Of a DNA stretch of 64,000 nt, positions 32,196 through 40,757 are shown piece by piece. The position numbers and the translations under genes are program-made. The notes beneath the pieces were generated by a model. That model worked only from the letters and a program-made list of their open reading frames with translations. It was not told where the DNA came from and searched no databases. Location: assembly GCA_963748385.1 (NCBI GenBank), contig CAVVIQ010000016.1:70662-134661 (forward strand), written 5' to 3'. The DNA comes from Rhodoblastus sp963748385 (GTDB taxonomy: Bacteria > Pseudomonadota > Alphaproteobacteria > Rhizobiales > Beijerinckiaceae). The stretch's first letter is position 1. Each line of letters begins with the position of its first letter.

Positions 32196-32813
32196 ATGAA
32201 GAAATCGATCATTGCAGTTTCGGCCGCGCTGGCTCTAGCGGTCTCGTTGCAACCGGCCGACGCCTTTTTCCGCGGCGGCGGATTTGGCGGATTCCGCGGT
32301 GGCGGATATGGCGGATTCCACGGCGGCTGGGGCGGCGGCTTCGCGCACGGAACCTATGCGGGGCCGCGCGGCGTCGCCCATGTCAGCGACGCCGGAGGCT
32401 TCTGGCACGGCACGGCCGCCGGCCCGGGCGGCGCCTATCACGCCAGCGATTACGGCGGCTATTATCACGGAACCGCCGTCGGCGCGGGCGGCGTCTATCA
32501 CACCACGGGTTACGGCGCCTATTACCACCAGCCGGTGGTGGTCAACTCTTATGGCGCCTATTGCGCCGGGTGCGGCGCGGCCGGCTGGGGAGCTGGCGCG
32601 GTCGCCGCCGGGGCGATCGCTGGAGCTGCGGTGGCGACCGCGGCGGCGGCCAACGCCAACGCCTGGCCTATTGGCGGGACTTATGGCTATCTGCCGTCCG
32701 GTTGCGCCTATACTTATGCCGCGGGACAGGCCTACTACCGGTGCGCCGATGGCTGGCTTCGGCCCGCCTATGGCGCCAATGGCCTCTATTACCGGGTCGT
32801 CGCCGCTCCGTAA
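32196..32813 (+). CDS. Secreted Gly/Tyr/His-rich protein
   Basis: A 205-residue protein with signal peptide (1-24, ending QPADA). The mature part begins FFRGGGFGGFRGGGYGGFHGG and goes on with repeating units around HGTAxGxGGxYHxxxYGxYY. The C-terminal domain is better ordered (LPSGCAYTYAAGQAYYRCADGWLRPAYG) with two Cys in it. Proteins of this type often accompany DUF2092 genes; their function is unknown. It ends the arylsulfatase group. Confidence 0.65.
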   Translation: MKKSIIAVSAALALAVSLQPADAFFRGGGFGGFRGGGYGGFHGGWGGGFAHGTYAGPRGVAHVSDAGGFWHGTAAGPGGAYHASDYGGYYHGTAVGAGGVYHTTGYGAYYHQPVVVNSYGAYCAGCGAAGWGAGAVAAGAIAGAAVATAAAANANAWPIGGTYGYLPSGCAYTYAAGQAYYRCADGWLRPAYGANGLYYRVVAAP

Positions 32814-32917
32814 CGCCGAAGCCTGCCGCTCCGGCCGCGCTGGCTGTTTTGTCGCCAGGGCCGCCGGAAGGCGAAAGGCCTGAACCCCGGGCGGGATTTA
32901 GGCCTTTTCCGCTCATT

Positions 32918-32937
32918 GGTTGCGGGACGCCGCAACC
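32918..32937 (+). repeat. Dispersed palindrome, copy 1 (degenerate)
   Basis: GGTTGCGG (32918-32925), loop GACG, CCGCAACC (32930-32937). The flank after it (ACCGAATGCCAAGGCTTTTG) resembles the flank of the copy at 46649 (ACCGACAATCAAGCCTTTTG), so this is a related element rather than a chance hairpin. Confidence 0.7.
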
Positions 32938-33165
32938 ACCGAATGCCAAGGCTTTTGCGCCTCGCTCCCGCGGTTCTGATCGCGACGATTTGAACCGCGC
33001 CGTGTCATAAATTGTCAAGACCCTTCGCCTATTACCTGTTACAATTTAGGAGATTTATTGTTTCGTTTCAGCATCAAGAATCCGACTCAAGCTCGCCGAG
33101 CGCTCGCCGGCGAACCCGTTGTCCCGGCGCCCCACGATATAAAATGTCGACAGAGGGAGGTGGAA

Positions 33166-33300
33166 ATGACTGTTCTTGAGGCCATTCTGCAAACTCGGGC
33201 CTGTTATTCTTGCCAAAGCCCGGGTCGACCGGAGCGGCGGGCGGATGCGCTTTGGCTCCAACCGGCAGCCGAAATTCTGCTCGAAAGCCCCCAAAGGTAA
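33166..33300 (+). CDS. Possible 44-residue small ORF
   Basis: ATG 33166 is preceded by GAGGGAGGTGG, a very good ribosome site. The peptide begins MTVLEAILQTRACYSCQSPG and ends in LQPAAEILLESPQR. It has two Cys as C-Y-S-C and no signal peptide. The composition is not clearly protein-like, and there is no recognised family. It could equally be a decayed gene start. Confidence 0.3.
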   Translation: MTVLEAILQTRACYSCQSPGRPERRADALWLQPAAEILLESPQR

Positions 33301-33470
33301 GACGTCGCGTGAGCCCTTCCACCGAAACGCCAGATGAACGATCCGCCGCCATATGAAAAGCGCCATCGTCTGACCTGGACTGGCGGCGCGCCGCGGTCTT
33401 CGGCCACAGGGTGTCGCCGGGTTCCGCCGCAACGTTGCGGGACGACATTGGAGAGAAAAGGCTTCGTTAA

Positions 33471-34487
33471 ATGTTGGTTGCAGGCGATATCGGAGGGACC
33501 AAGACGCTGCTCGCGATTTTCGGAAACGGCGCCGATCCGCGCAGCCCCCTGATCCAGCGCGAATATCACAGCGCCGATTTTCAGAGCCTCGCCGAAATGG
33601 TTCGCGCCTTCTTCACGGAATTGAACATGCGAGCCGAGTTCGGCTGTTTCGACGTCGCCGGGCCGGTGGTCGACGGCCATGTCAAGACGACCAATCTGCC
33701 GTGGTCGATGAGCGAGCGGGAACTGGAGGCCGACACCGGGTTGCGGCGCGTCGCGCTGCTGAACGACCTCCAGGCGATCGCCTTCGCGATCCCGTTGCTG
33801 CGCGACGACGAATTCGAGACCTTGAACGAAGGATCGCCCCAGCCGCGCGGGCCGATCGCCGTGGTCGCGCCGGGAACCGGCCTTGGCGAGGCCTTTCTGG
33901 TTTGGGGCGACGGCGGATATGTGGCCTGCGCGTCGGAGGGCGGTCATTCCAGCTTCGCCCCGACCAGCGAACAGCAGGCGGCTCTCTGGCTCCATCTGAC
34001 CCGCAAATACGGAACCGCCTCGGCGGAACGCGCCTGCTCAGGAATGGCGGTCGCCGATATCTACGATTTCCTTCGGGAGACGCGAGCCTATCCCGAGAAC
34101 GCCGAGCTGGCGCAGAAGCTGGCGCTGGCCACGGACCGGACTCCGCTGATCGTGGAGGCGGGAATGAAAGCGTCGGCCCCGGACCCGCTGGCGGAGGCCG
34201 CGCTGGAGCTGTTCGTGCAGAACCTCGGAAGCGAGGCGGGGAACCTTGCGCTCAAGATCCTTTCGACCGGCGGGGTCTATCTCGCGGGCGGCATGCCGCT
34301 TCGGGTCGGTCCGCTGCTCAAGGGTCGATCCTTCCTCGACGCTTTTTCGTCGAAGGGCAGGTTTTCCGACCTTCTCAGCCGCATGCCGGTGCGTGTCGTC
34401 AAGGCGCCAGCGGCGCTTCTGGGCGCCGCCGCCTTCGGGATGCGGGCGTTCGGGGCGCCTGGGGATCCGAGGGGTGATGGAAGATGA
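33471..34487 (+). CDS. glk: Glucokinase
   Basis: A 338-residue ROK-independent bacterial glucokinase that phosphorylates free glucose with ATP. The phosphate motif VAGDIGGTKTLLAIF is at the N terminus. The AVVAPGTGLGEAFLVW and ASEGGHSSFAPTSEQQ signatures carry the sugar-contacting residues, and GGVYLAGGM is the second nucleotide motif. It is the first gene of a ten-gene operon; its stop overlaps the tkt start (ATGA). The GH15 enzyme at the other end would supply its glucose. Confidence 0.93.
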   Translation: MLVAGDIGGTKTLLAIFGNGADPRSPLIQREYHSADFQSLAEMVRAFFTELNMRAEFGCFDVAGPVVDGHVKTTNLPWSMSERELEADTGLRRVALLNDLQAIAFAIPLLRDDEFETLNEGSPQPRGPIAVVAPGTGLGEAFLVWGDGGYVACASEGGHSSFAPTSEQQAALWLHLTRKYGTASAERACSGMAVADIYDFLRETRAYPENAELAQKLALATDRTPLIVEAGMKASAPDPLAEAALELFVQNLGSEAGNLALKILSTGGVYLAGGMPLRVGPLLKGRSFLDAFSSKGRFSDLLSRMPVRVVKAPAALLGAAAFGMRAFGAPGDPRGDGR

Positions 34488-36538
34488 CTTCAGCCGAACT
34501 CGACATGCTGACGGTGAACACGATCCGCGTCCTGGCCGCGGACGCGGTTCAGAAGGCCAACTCCGGCCATCCCGGCACGCCGATGGGCGCGGCGCCAACC
34601 GCCTATGCGCTTTGGCGACGCATTCTGCGATACGACCCGGCGGCCCCGCAATGGATCAATCGCGACCGTTTCGTCCTGTCGAGCGGCCACGCCTCGATGT
34701 TGCTCTATGCGCTCCTTCACCTCGCCGGCGTAAGGGACGCTTCCGGCGGCGAGGCTGTGTCCCTGAAGGACATCGAGACCTTCCGCCAGGCTGGCAGCCG
34801 CTGTCCCGGACACCCCGAATATGGCTGGACGGCCGGCGTGGAGACAACGACGGGCCCGCTCGGCCAGGGCGTGGCGACCAGCGTTGGCATGGCCATCGCC
34901 GGCGCATTTCTCGCGGCGACGTACAACCGTCCGGATTTCGACCTTTTCGACTTCAACGTCTACGCCTTGTGCGGCGATGGCGACATGATGGAGGGAATTT
35001 CGAGCGAAGCCGCTTCGCTCGCAGGACATCTCAAACTCGCGAATCTCTGCTGGATCTATGACTGCAACCACGTGACGATCGAAGGCCACACCAACCTCGC
35101 GTTCACCGAGGACGTCGCAGCGCGTTTTCTCGCCTACGGGTGGAACGTCGAGACGGTCGCCGACCCGAACGATCTCGATCAGGTCGAAAAGGCTTGCAAC
35201 GCCTTCCTCGCGACCAGCGACCGTCCCACGCTCATCGTCGTGCACAGCCACATCGGCTTCGGGTCTCCACACAAGCACGACAGTCCGGAAGCCCATGGCG
35301 AGCCGCTCGGCGTCGAAGAGCTCGCGCTCACCAAACAATTCCTTGGCTTCGACCCCGACAAGAGCTTTGTCGTTCCCGATGGCGTCCGGGATCACATGGC
35401 CAGCGGGCTGGGCGCCCGCGGGGCCAGGCTGCGACAGGAATGGGAAGCCGCTTTCGCGCGATATCGCTCGCTCCATCCTGATCTGGCGGACCAGATCGAC
35501 CGCATGGCCCGACGGGAATTGCCCGACGGCTGGGACGCCGCGCTACCGCGCTTTCCTGCGGATCCGAAAGGGTTGTCGACGCGCGACGCCTCCGGCAAGG
35601 CGCTGAACGCCGTCGCCGCCGTCATCCCATGGCTCGTCGGGGGAGCGGCGGATCTCGCGCCGAGCACCAAGACCCGGCTGCTGTTTGACGGCGCGGGCGA
35701 CTTTCAGGCCTATGGCGAACTGGGAGACCGCTCCGGGCGGAACTTCCACTTTGGAATCCGCGAGCACGCGATGTGCGCCATCGTCAGTGGGATGACATTG
35801 ACGGGCCTGCGCGCTTTCGGTTCGGGCTTCCTCATCTTCACCGATTATGCGCGCGGCGCCATTCGTCTGGCGTCGCTGATGGATCTTCCGGTCCTGCACG
35901 TCTGGACGCACGATTCGATCGGCGTCGGCGAAGACGGCCCAACCCATCAGCCGATCGAGCAATTGGCCGCGTTGCGGGCCATTCCCGGCATGATCGTCAT
36001 CAGGCCGGCGGACGCCAACGAAATGGTCGAAGCCTATCGCTTCGCCCTGCAGAACAAGAGCCGACCTGTCGCATTGATCTGCTCGCGACAGGCGCTGCCC
36101 GTTCTCGACCGGGACCGCTTCGCCCCGGCGGCGGGATTGGCGCGCGGCGCCTATATCCTGGCGGATGCGGAAAACGGCAGTCCAGACGTCATTCTCGTCG
36201 GGACAGGCAGCGAAGTGAGCCTTTGCCTGTCTGCGCGCGAACTTCTTGCGCGCGAAGGCGTTAGTTGCAGGGTGGTCAGCATGCCGTCCTGGGAAATCTT
36301 CGACGAGCAGGACGAGGCCTATCGTCGGAGCGTCCTGCCGCCTGGCGTCGGCGCCCGCGTCACCGTGGAGGAAGCTTCGCCGCTGGGCTGGGAGCGCTAT
36401 GCCGGCGGCCGGGGCGTCACGCTGGCGATGCGCACATTCGGCATGTCCGCGCCCCTCAAGGTCGTCGCGGAACATTTCGGCTTCACGCCGGAAGCCGTCG
36501 CGCAGGCGGCGCGAAAAGCGGTCGCGCAGAACCGATGA
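34484..36538 (+). CDS. tkt: Transketolase
   Basis: A 684-residue thiamine-diphosphate enzyme of the non-oxidative pentose phosphate pathway and Calvin cycle. The ThDP-binding motif is CGDGDMMEGISSEAASLAGHLKLANLCWIYDCN. GHPGTPMGAAP lies near the N terminus, and the second-domain FGIREHAM and GEDGPTHQP motifs are in place. It is co-directional and overlapping with glk and 33 bases from gnd. A plain housekeeping copy may exist elsewhere in the genome. Confidence 0.95.
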   Translation: MTSAELDMLTVNTIRVLAADAVQKANSGHPGTPMGAAPTAYALWRRILRYDPAAPQWINRDRFVLSSGHASMLLYALLHLAGVRDASGGEAVSLKDIETFRQAGSRCPGHPEYGWTAGVETTTGPLGQGVATSVGMAIAGAFLAATYNRPDFDLFDFNVYALCGDGDMMEGISSEAASLAGHLKLANLCWIYDCNHVTIEGHTNLAFTEDVAARFLAYGWNVETVADPNDLDQVEKACNAFLATSDRPTLIVVHSHIGFGSPHKHDSPEAHGEPLGVEELALTKQFLGFDPDKSFVVPDGVRDHMASGLGARGARLRQEWEAAFARYRSLHPDLADQIDRMARRELPDGWDAALPRFPADPKGLSTRDASGKALNAVAAVIPWLVGGAADLAPSTKTRLLFDGAGDFQAYGELGDRSGRNFHFGIREHAMCAIVSGMTLTGLRAFGSGFLIFTDYARGAIRLASLMDLPVLHVWTHDSIGVGEDGPTHQPIEQLAALRAIPGMIVIRPADANEMVEAYRFALQNKSRPVALICSRQALPVLDRDRFAPAAGLARGAYILADAENGSPDVILVGTGSEVSLCLSARELLAREGVSCRVVSMPSWEIFDEQDEAYRRSVLPPGVGARVTVEEASPLGWERYAGGRGVTLAMRTFGMSAPLKVVAEHFGFTPEAVAQAARKAVAQNR

Positions 36539-36571
36539 AAAGGCGCGCCACGTAAATCACGGAGCGACAAG

Positions 36572-37591
36572 ATGCAACTCGGCATGATCGGATTGGGACG
36601 GATGGGCGCGAATATGGCCGAGCGCCTGATGAAGGCCGGTCATGGTCTCGTCGTGTACGATTCTCACGCCGCGGCCGTGCAGGATCTGGCGGACAAAGGC
36701 GCCGTTGGCGCGGACAGTCTGAAGGACTTCGTCGCCAAGCTCGCCAGGCCCCGCGTCGTCTGGCTCATGCTCCCGGCCGCAATCGTCGATCCTATCCTGG
36801 CCCAGGCGACGCCGCTGCTGGAGGCCGGGGACATCATCGTGGACGGCGGCAACTCCTATTATCACGACGACATCCGGCGGGCCGCCGAGCTGAAGGCGAA
36901 AGGATTGCATTACGTCGACGTCGGCGTGAGCGGCGGCGTCTGGGGCAAGGAGCGCGGCTATTGCCACATGATCGGCGGCGAAGCGGAAGTCGTCCGCGCC
37001 CTCGATCCGATTTTTCGCGCGCTCGCGCCAGGCGTCGAGGCGGCGCCCAGAACGCCGGGCGCAAACGACGAGCCCGAACAGGCCGAATGGGGATATCTGC
37101 ACTGTGGCCCCAATGGCGCGGGCCACTTCGTCAAAATGGTCCACAACGGAATCGAATACGGCATCATGGCCGCCTATGCGGAAGGGTTGAACGTGCTCCG
37201 ACACGCCAATGTCGGCGACGCGAAACAGGAGATTGACGCCGAAACGACGCCGTTGCGCCATCCGGAGCTTTATCGCTATGAAATCGACGTTGCGCGCGTC
37301 GCGGAGGTCTGGCGGCGCGGAAGCGTGATCGGCTCGTGGCTCCTCGATTTGACCGCCTCGGCCCTGCGGGCGGATCCGCAGCTGGGCGGCTTCGCCGGCC
37401 GCGTGTCGGATTCCGGCGAGGGACGCTGGACGTTGCAAGCGGCGATCGACGAGGGCGTTCCCGCCCCGGTGCTGAGCGCCGCCCTGTTCGGCCGGCTCGA
37501 ATCCCGCGGCGCCGCGGAATACGCCAACAAGATCATGTCGGCGATGCGGTTCGAATTCGGTGGCCACCATGAAAAGCCGAAGGGGGCGTGA
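36572..37591 (+). CDS. gnd: 6-phosphogluconate dehydrogenase, decarboxylating (short form)
   Basis: A 339-residue enzyme making ribulose 5-phosphate and CO2. It is of the short, GntZ/YqeC-like class rather than the 470-residue type. The Rossmann motif is MIGLGRMGANMAERL. The catalytic-site segment is HYVDVGVSGGVWGKERGYCHMIGG. Substrate-binding residues lie in GPNGAGHFVKMVHNGIEYG. Short-form enzymes often prefer NAD. It stops one base before zwf starts, so the two are translated in tandem. Confidence 0.93.
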   Translation: MQLGMIGLGRMGANMAERLMKAGHGLVVYDSHAAAVQDLADKGAVGADSLKDFVAKLARPRVVWLMLPAAIVDPILAQATPLLEAGDIIVDGGNSYYHDDIRRAAELKAKGLHYVDVGVSGGVWGKERGYCHMIGGEAEVVRALDPIFRALAPGVEAAPRTPGANDEPEQAEWGYLHCGPNGAGHFVKMVHNGIEYGIMAAYAEGLNVLRHANVGDAKQEIDAETTPLRHPELYRYEIDVARVAEVWRRGSVIGSWLLDLTASALRADPQLGGFAGRVSDSGEGRWTLQAAIDEGVPAPVLSAALFGRLESRGAAEYANKIMSAMRFEFGGHHEKPKGA

Positions 37592-38974
37592 ATGAAGGCC
37601 GAAGCTTCGGATGCGATAGTTTTTTTCGGCGCGACCGGCGACCTCGCCTACAAGCAGATCTTTCCCGCGCTGCTCGGCCTGGTTCGCGACGAAGGCGTCG
37701 ATGTGCCGATCGTCGGCGTGGCGAAATCGGGATGGTCGCTCGAGCAGTTCCAAGCCCGAGCGAAGGACAGCATTTCGCACCACGGCGGGTATGACGAGGC
37801 CGCCTTCGCCAAGCTGATCAGCCTGCTGAGATATGTCGACGGCGACTACGCCGACCCCCAGACATTCGCCAGCGTGAAGCAGGCGCTCGGCCCGGCGCGC
37901 CGGCCGACGCACTATCTGGCCATTCCTCCAGCCCTTTTTGGCGTCGTCGTCGCCGCGCTCGCCCAAGCGGGGCTCAGCGAAGGCGCCCGGCTCATCGTCG
38001 AAAAGCCCTTCGGGCGTGACCGGAGTTCGGCGCAGGCTCTCAACAGGACTTTGCTCGAACGCTTCCCCGAGTCGGCGATTTTCCGCATCGATCACTACCT
38101 GGGCAAGGAGCCGGTCCAGAACATTGTCTATACTCGTTTTGCGAATGCGATGTTCGAGCCGATCTGGAACCGCCATTTCGTGCGCAGCATCCAGATCACC
38201 ATGGCGGAGGCCTTCGGCGTCGAAGATCGCGGAAGCTTCTATGACTCGATCGGCGCTCTCCGCGACGTCGTGGAGAACCACATGCTTCAGGTGCTCGCCA
38301 ATCTCATGATGGACGCGCCGACCGGCGAGGAGCACGATGCGATCCGCGATCAGAAGGCAAGCCTTCTAAAGGCGGTTCGGCCGCTCGACGCGGCGAGCAT
38401 CGTTCGCGGGCAATATCGCGGTTATCGCTCCGTTCCCGGCGTCCGGCCGGATTCGGACGTCGAGACCTTTGTCGCGATCAAGCTTTTCGTCGACAGCTGG
38501 CGATGGGCTGGCGTGCCGGTCTTCATCCGCGCGGGCAAATCGCTGGGGCGGACGGCGACCGAAATCCTGGTCAGTTTCCACGAACCGCCGCGCTCGGTCT
38601 TCGGTGAGAACGCCTCGGGAGCCGGCCATGTGCGGATGCGGGTAAGTCCCGACGTCCGCGTCGCGATCGGGCTCAAGGTGAAGCGCCCCGGCGAGAAAAT
38701 GGTTGGCGAACCGACAGAGCTCGTGCTGACGGAGCAGACGGCGTCCGATTTGCCGCCCTATCAGCGCCTGCTTGGCGACGCGCTGCGCGGCGACGGCGAA
38801 CTGTTCTCCAGGCAGGACGTGGTCGACGCGCAATGGCGGATTGTCGAGCCCGTGCTCGCCTCGCCGCCGCCCTGCCAGCAATATGAGCCGGGAAGCTGGG
38901 GCCCGGCCGGCGCCGACGCGCTTATCGGATCCGACGGGCCGTGGCGAAATCCCCAGCCGTCCGCGCCGGGTTGA
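37592..38974 (+). CDS. zwf: Glucose-6-phosphate 1-dehydrogenase
   Basis: A 460-residue enzyme oxidising glucose 6-phosphate to 6-phosphogluconolactone, the entry to the oxidative pentose phosphate and Entner-Doudoroff routes. The coenzyme motif is FFGATGDLAYKQIFPAL, with Tyr-Lys in place of the usual Arg-Lys. The catalytic RIDHYLGKEPVQN and the EKPFG motif are present. The product can be used directly by pgl and gnd in the same operon. Confidence 0.95.
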   Translation: MKAEASDAIVFFGATGDLAYKQIFPALLGLVRDEGVDVPIVGVAKSGWSLEQFQARAKDSISHHGGYDEAAFAKLISLLRYVDGDYADPQTFASVKQALGPARRPTHYLAIPPALFGVVVAALAQAGLSEGARLIVEKPFGRDRSSAQALNRTLLERFPESAIFRIDHYLGKEPVQNIVYTRFANAMFEPIWNRHFVRSIQITMAEAFGVEDRGSFYDSIGALRDVVENHMLQVLANLMMDAPTGEEHDAIRDQKASLLKAVRPLDAASIVRGQYRGYRSVPGVRPDSDVETFVAIKLFVDSWRWAGVPVFIRAGKSLGRTATEILVSFHEPPRSVFGENASGAGHVRMRVSPDVRVAIGLKVKRPGEKMVGEPTELVLTEQTASDLPPYQRLLGDALRGDGELFSRQDVVDAQWRIVEPVLASPPPCQQYEPGSWGPAGADALIGSDGPWRNPQPSAPG

Positions 38975-38979
38975 TCGCG

Positions 38980-39666
38980 ATGGACGACATTGTCTTCCTG
39001 TTCGACGTCGACAACACGCTTCTGGACAATGACCGGGTCCAGAACGACCTCAGCGCGCATCTCGCAGCGGCCTTCGGCCCGGACGCCCGCGACCGCTACT
39101 GGGCGATCTTCGAGGCGTTGCGGGCGGAACTCGGCTATGCCGACTATCTCGGCGCGCTCGAACGTCACCGGCTCGACGATCTGCACGATCCGCGAATCCT
39201 CGGGATGGCCAATTGGCTGATCGACTATCCCTTCGCGGAGCGTCTTTATCCCGGCGCGCTCGACGCGGTGAAACATGTCTCGCAATGGGGCCGCGCCGTC
39301 GTGCTTTCGGACGGCGACGCCGTGTTTCAGCCGCGAAAGGTCGAACGGTCGGGCCTCTGGAGCGTTTTCCGCGACGGTGTTTTGATCTTCATCCACAAGG
39401 AACAGAATCTGGACGACGTCGAGCGGATTTTCCCGGCGCGGCGCTATGTCCTCGTCGACGACAAGGTGCGCATTCTGTCGGCGGTGAAGGGAATCTGGGG
39501 CGAGCGGGTGACGACCGTTTTTCCGCGTCAGGGTCATTACGCCAACGATCCCGCGGTCGTGGCGGCTTTTCCGCCGGCCGATATCCAGATCGAAAAGATC
39601 GGCGATCTTGTCGCGCTCGACTTCGCCGCTTTCCCGCGCCAACGCGACCCCGGAGTCCGCCCATGA
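38980..39666 (+). CDS. HAD-superfamily hydrolase
   Basis: A 228-residue HAD phosphatase-like protein. Motif I is FLFDVDNTLLDND (nucleophile D and acid D). Motif II is VVLSDGDAVFQPRKVE, and motif III/IV is YVLVDDKVRILSAVK. A cap-type helical region lies between I and II. The substrate is unknown; a sugar phosphatase is an obvious idea given the operon. The ATG at 38980 is five bases beyond the zwf stop. A GTG at 38941 inside zwf is in frame. Its stop overlaps the tal start by four bases. Confidence 0.82.
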   Translation: MDDIVFLFDVDNTLLDNDRVQNDLSAHLAAAFGPDARDRYWAIFEALRAELGYADYLGALERHRLDDLHDPRILGMANWLIDYPFAERLYPGALDAVKHVSQWGRAVVLSDGDAVFQPRKVERSGLWSVFRDGVLIFIHKEQNLDDVERIFPARRYVLVDDKVRILSAVKGIWGERVTTVFPRQGHYANDPAVVAAFPPADIQIEKIGDLVALDFAAFPRQRDPGVRP

Positions 39667-40739
39667 AACCCACCGAGATGCTTCACGCCGCCGGGCAGAG
39701 CCTCTGGCTCGACAATATCACGCGGGACCTGCTCGCCTCGGGGACGCTCAAACGCTACATCGATGCGTTGTCGATCACCGGGCTGACGTCGAATCCGACG
39801 ATCTTCGATCACGCCATCGCCAAGAGTTCGGCCTATGACGCGGACATTCGCGCCCTGAACGCGACCGGCCTGACGCGCGAAGAGATCTTCTTCAGGCTCG
39901 CCATCGCCGACCTGCAACGGGCCGCGGACCTGTTCCGGCCGATCTACGAGCGGACTTCGGGCGTCGACGGCTGGGTGTCGCTCGAAGTGTCGCCGCTGCT
40001 CGCCTATGACGCGAAACGGACGGTCGAGGCGGCGAAATCCCTTCACGCGGCGGCGGCGCGGCCCAATCTCTTCATCAAGATTCCCGGAACGGCGGAAGGA
40101 GCGCCGGCGATCGAGGAAGCCATTTTTTCCGGCGTCCCGGTCAATGTGACGCTGCTGTTTTCGCGCGAGCACTACATCGCCGCGGCGCAGGCCTATCTGC
40201 GCGGCCTCGAGCGCCGCGCCGCCGCGGGCCTGAGCCTCGACGTCCACTCGGTCGCCTCGCTGTTCGTCAGCCGCTGGGACAAGGCGACGATGGGCCGTCT
40301 GCCCGCGAATCTGCAAAACCGCTTGGGCATCGCGGTGGCGCAATCCGCCTATGCGTCCTACCGGGCGATGCTCGATTCCGAGCACTGGCAGCGCCTCGAA
40401 AATCTGGGCGCGCGCCCCCAGCGCCTGCTGTTCGCGAGCACCGGAGTCAAGGATCCGAACGCGCCGGACACGCTTTACATCGGCGCCCTGGCCGCTCCGA
40501 ACACCATCAACACCATGCCCGAGGACACGCTGCTGCATTTCGCCGATCACGGCGAGGTCGGCGACGTCCTGCGCCGGGACGGCGCCGCGGCGGCCGGGAC
40601 TCTGTCGGCGGTCGGCAAGGCGGGCGTCGATATCGTGGCGCTGGCCGCGGAACTGCAGTCGGCCGGCGCGAAATCGTTCGACGAATCCTGGAGCGACCTC
40701 ATGGATTCGATCGACGCCAAAGCGCGAGCGCTGGCCTGA
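39663..40739 (+). CDS. tal: Transaldolase
   Basis: A 358-residue transaldolase of the longer bacterial class. SLWLDNITRDLL and TSNPTIFDHAI are at the start. The Schiff-base lysine lies in NLFIKIPGTAEG, and VNVTLLFSREHYIAA is a family signature. It moves a dihydroxyacetone unit between sugar phosphates. Its neighbour pgi is often fused to this class of transaldolase in other bacteria; here the two are separate genes 18 bases apart. Confidence 0.93.
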   Translation: MKPTEMLHAAGQSLWLDNITRDLLASGTLKRYIDALSITGLTSNPTIFDHAIAKSSAYDADIRALNATGLTREEIFFRLAIADLQRAADLFRPIYERTSGVDGWVSLEVSPLLAYDAKRTVEAAKSLHAAAARPNLFIKIPGTAEGAPAIEEAIFSGVPVNVTLLFSREHYIAAAQAYLRGLERRAAAGLSLDVHSVASLFVSRWDKATMGRLPANLQNRLGIAVAQSAYASYRAMLDSEHWQRLENLGARPQRLLFASTGVKDPNAPDTLYIGALAAPNTINTMPEDTLLHFADHGEVGDVLRRDGAAAAGTLSAVGKAGVDIVALAAELQSAGAKSFDESWSDLMDSIDAKARALA

Positions 40740-40757
40740 CGCTGGGGAGATTGCACG

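Larger units (their letters stand above)
32814..33470. other. Gap before the sugar-phosphate operon
   Basis: About 650 bases between the Gly-rich protein gene and glk. It holds one degenerate copy of the dispersed palindrome described separately (32918-32937) and a weak short ORF at 33166. The glk promoter should lie at its right side; I cannot pick it out with confidence. Confidence 0.4.

Noticed and set aside
36557..38335. 592-codon frame antisense to gnd and zwf
   Set aside because: Shadow of two well-recognised dehydrogenases; no ribosome site or domain.
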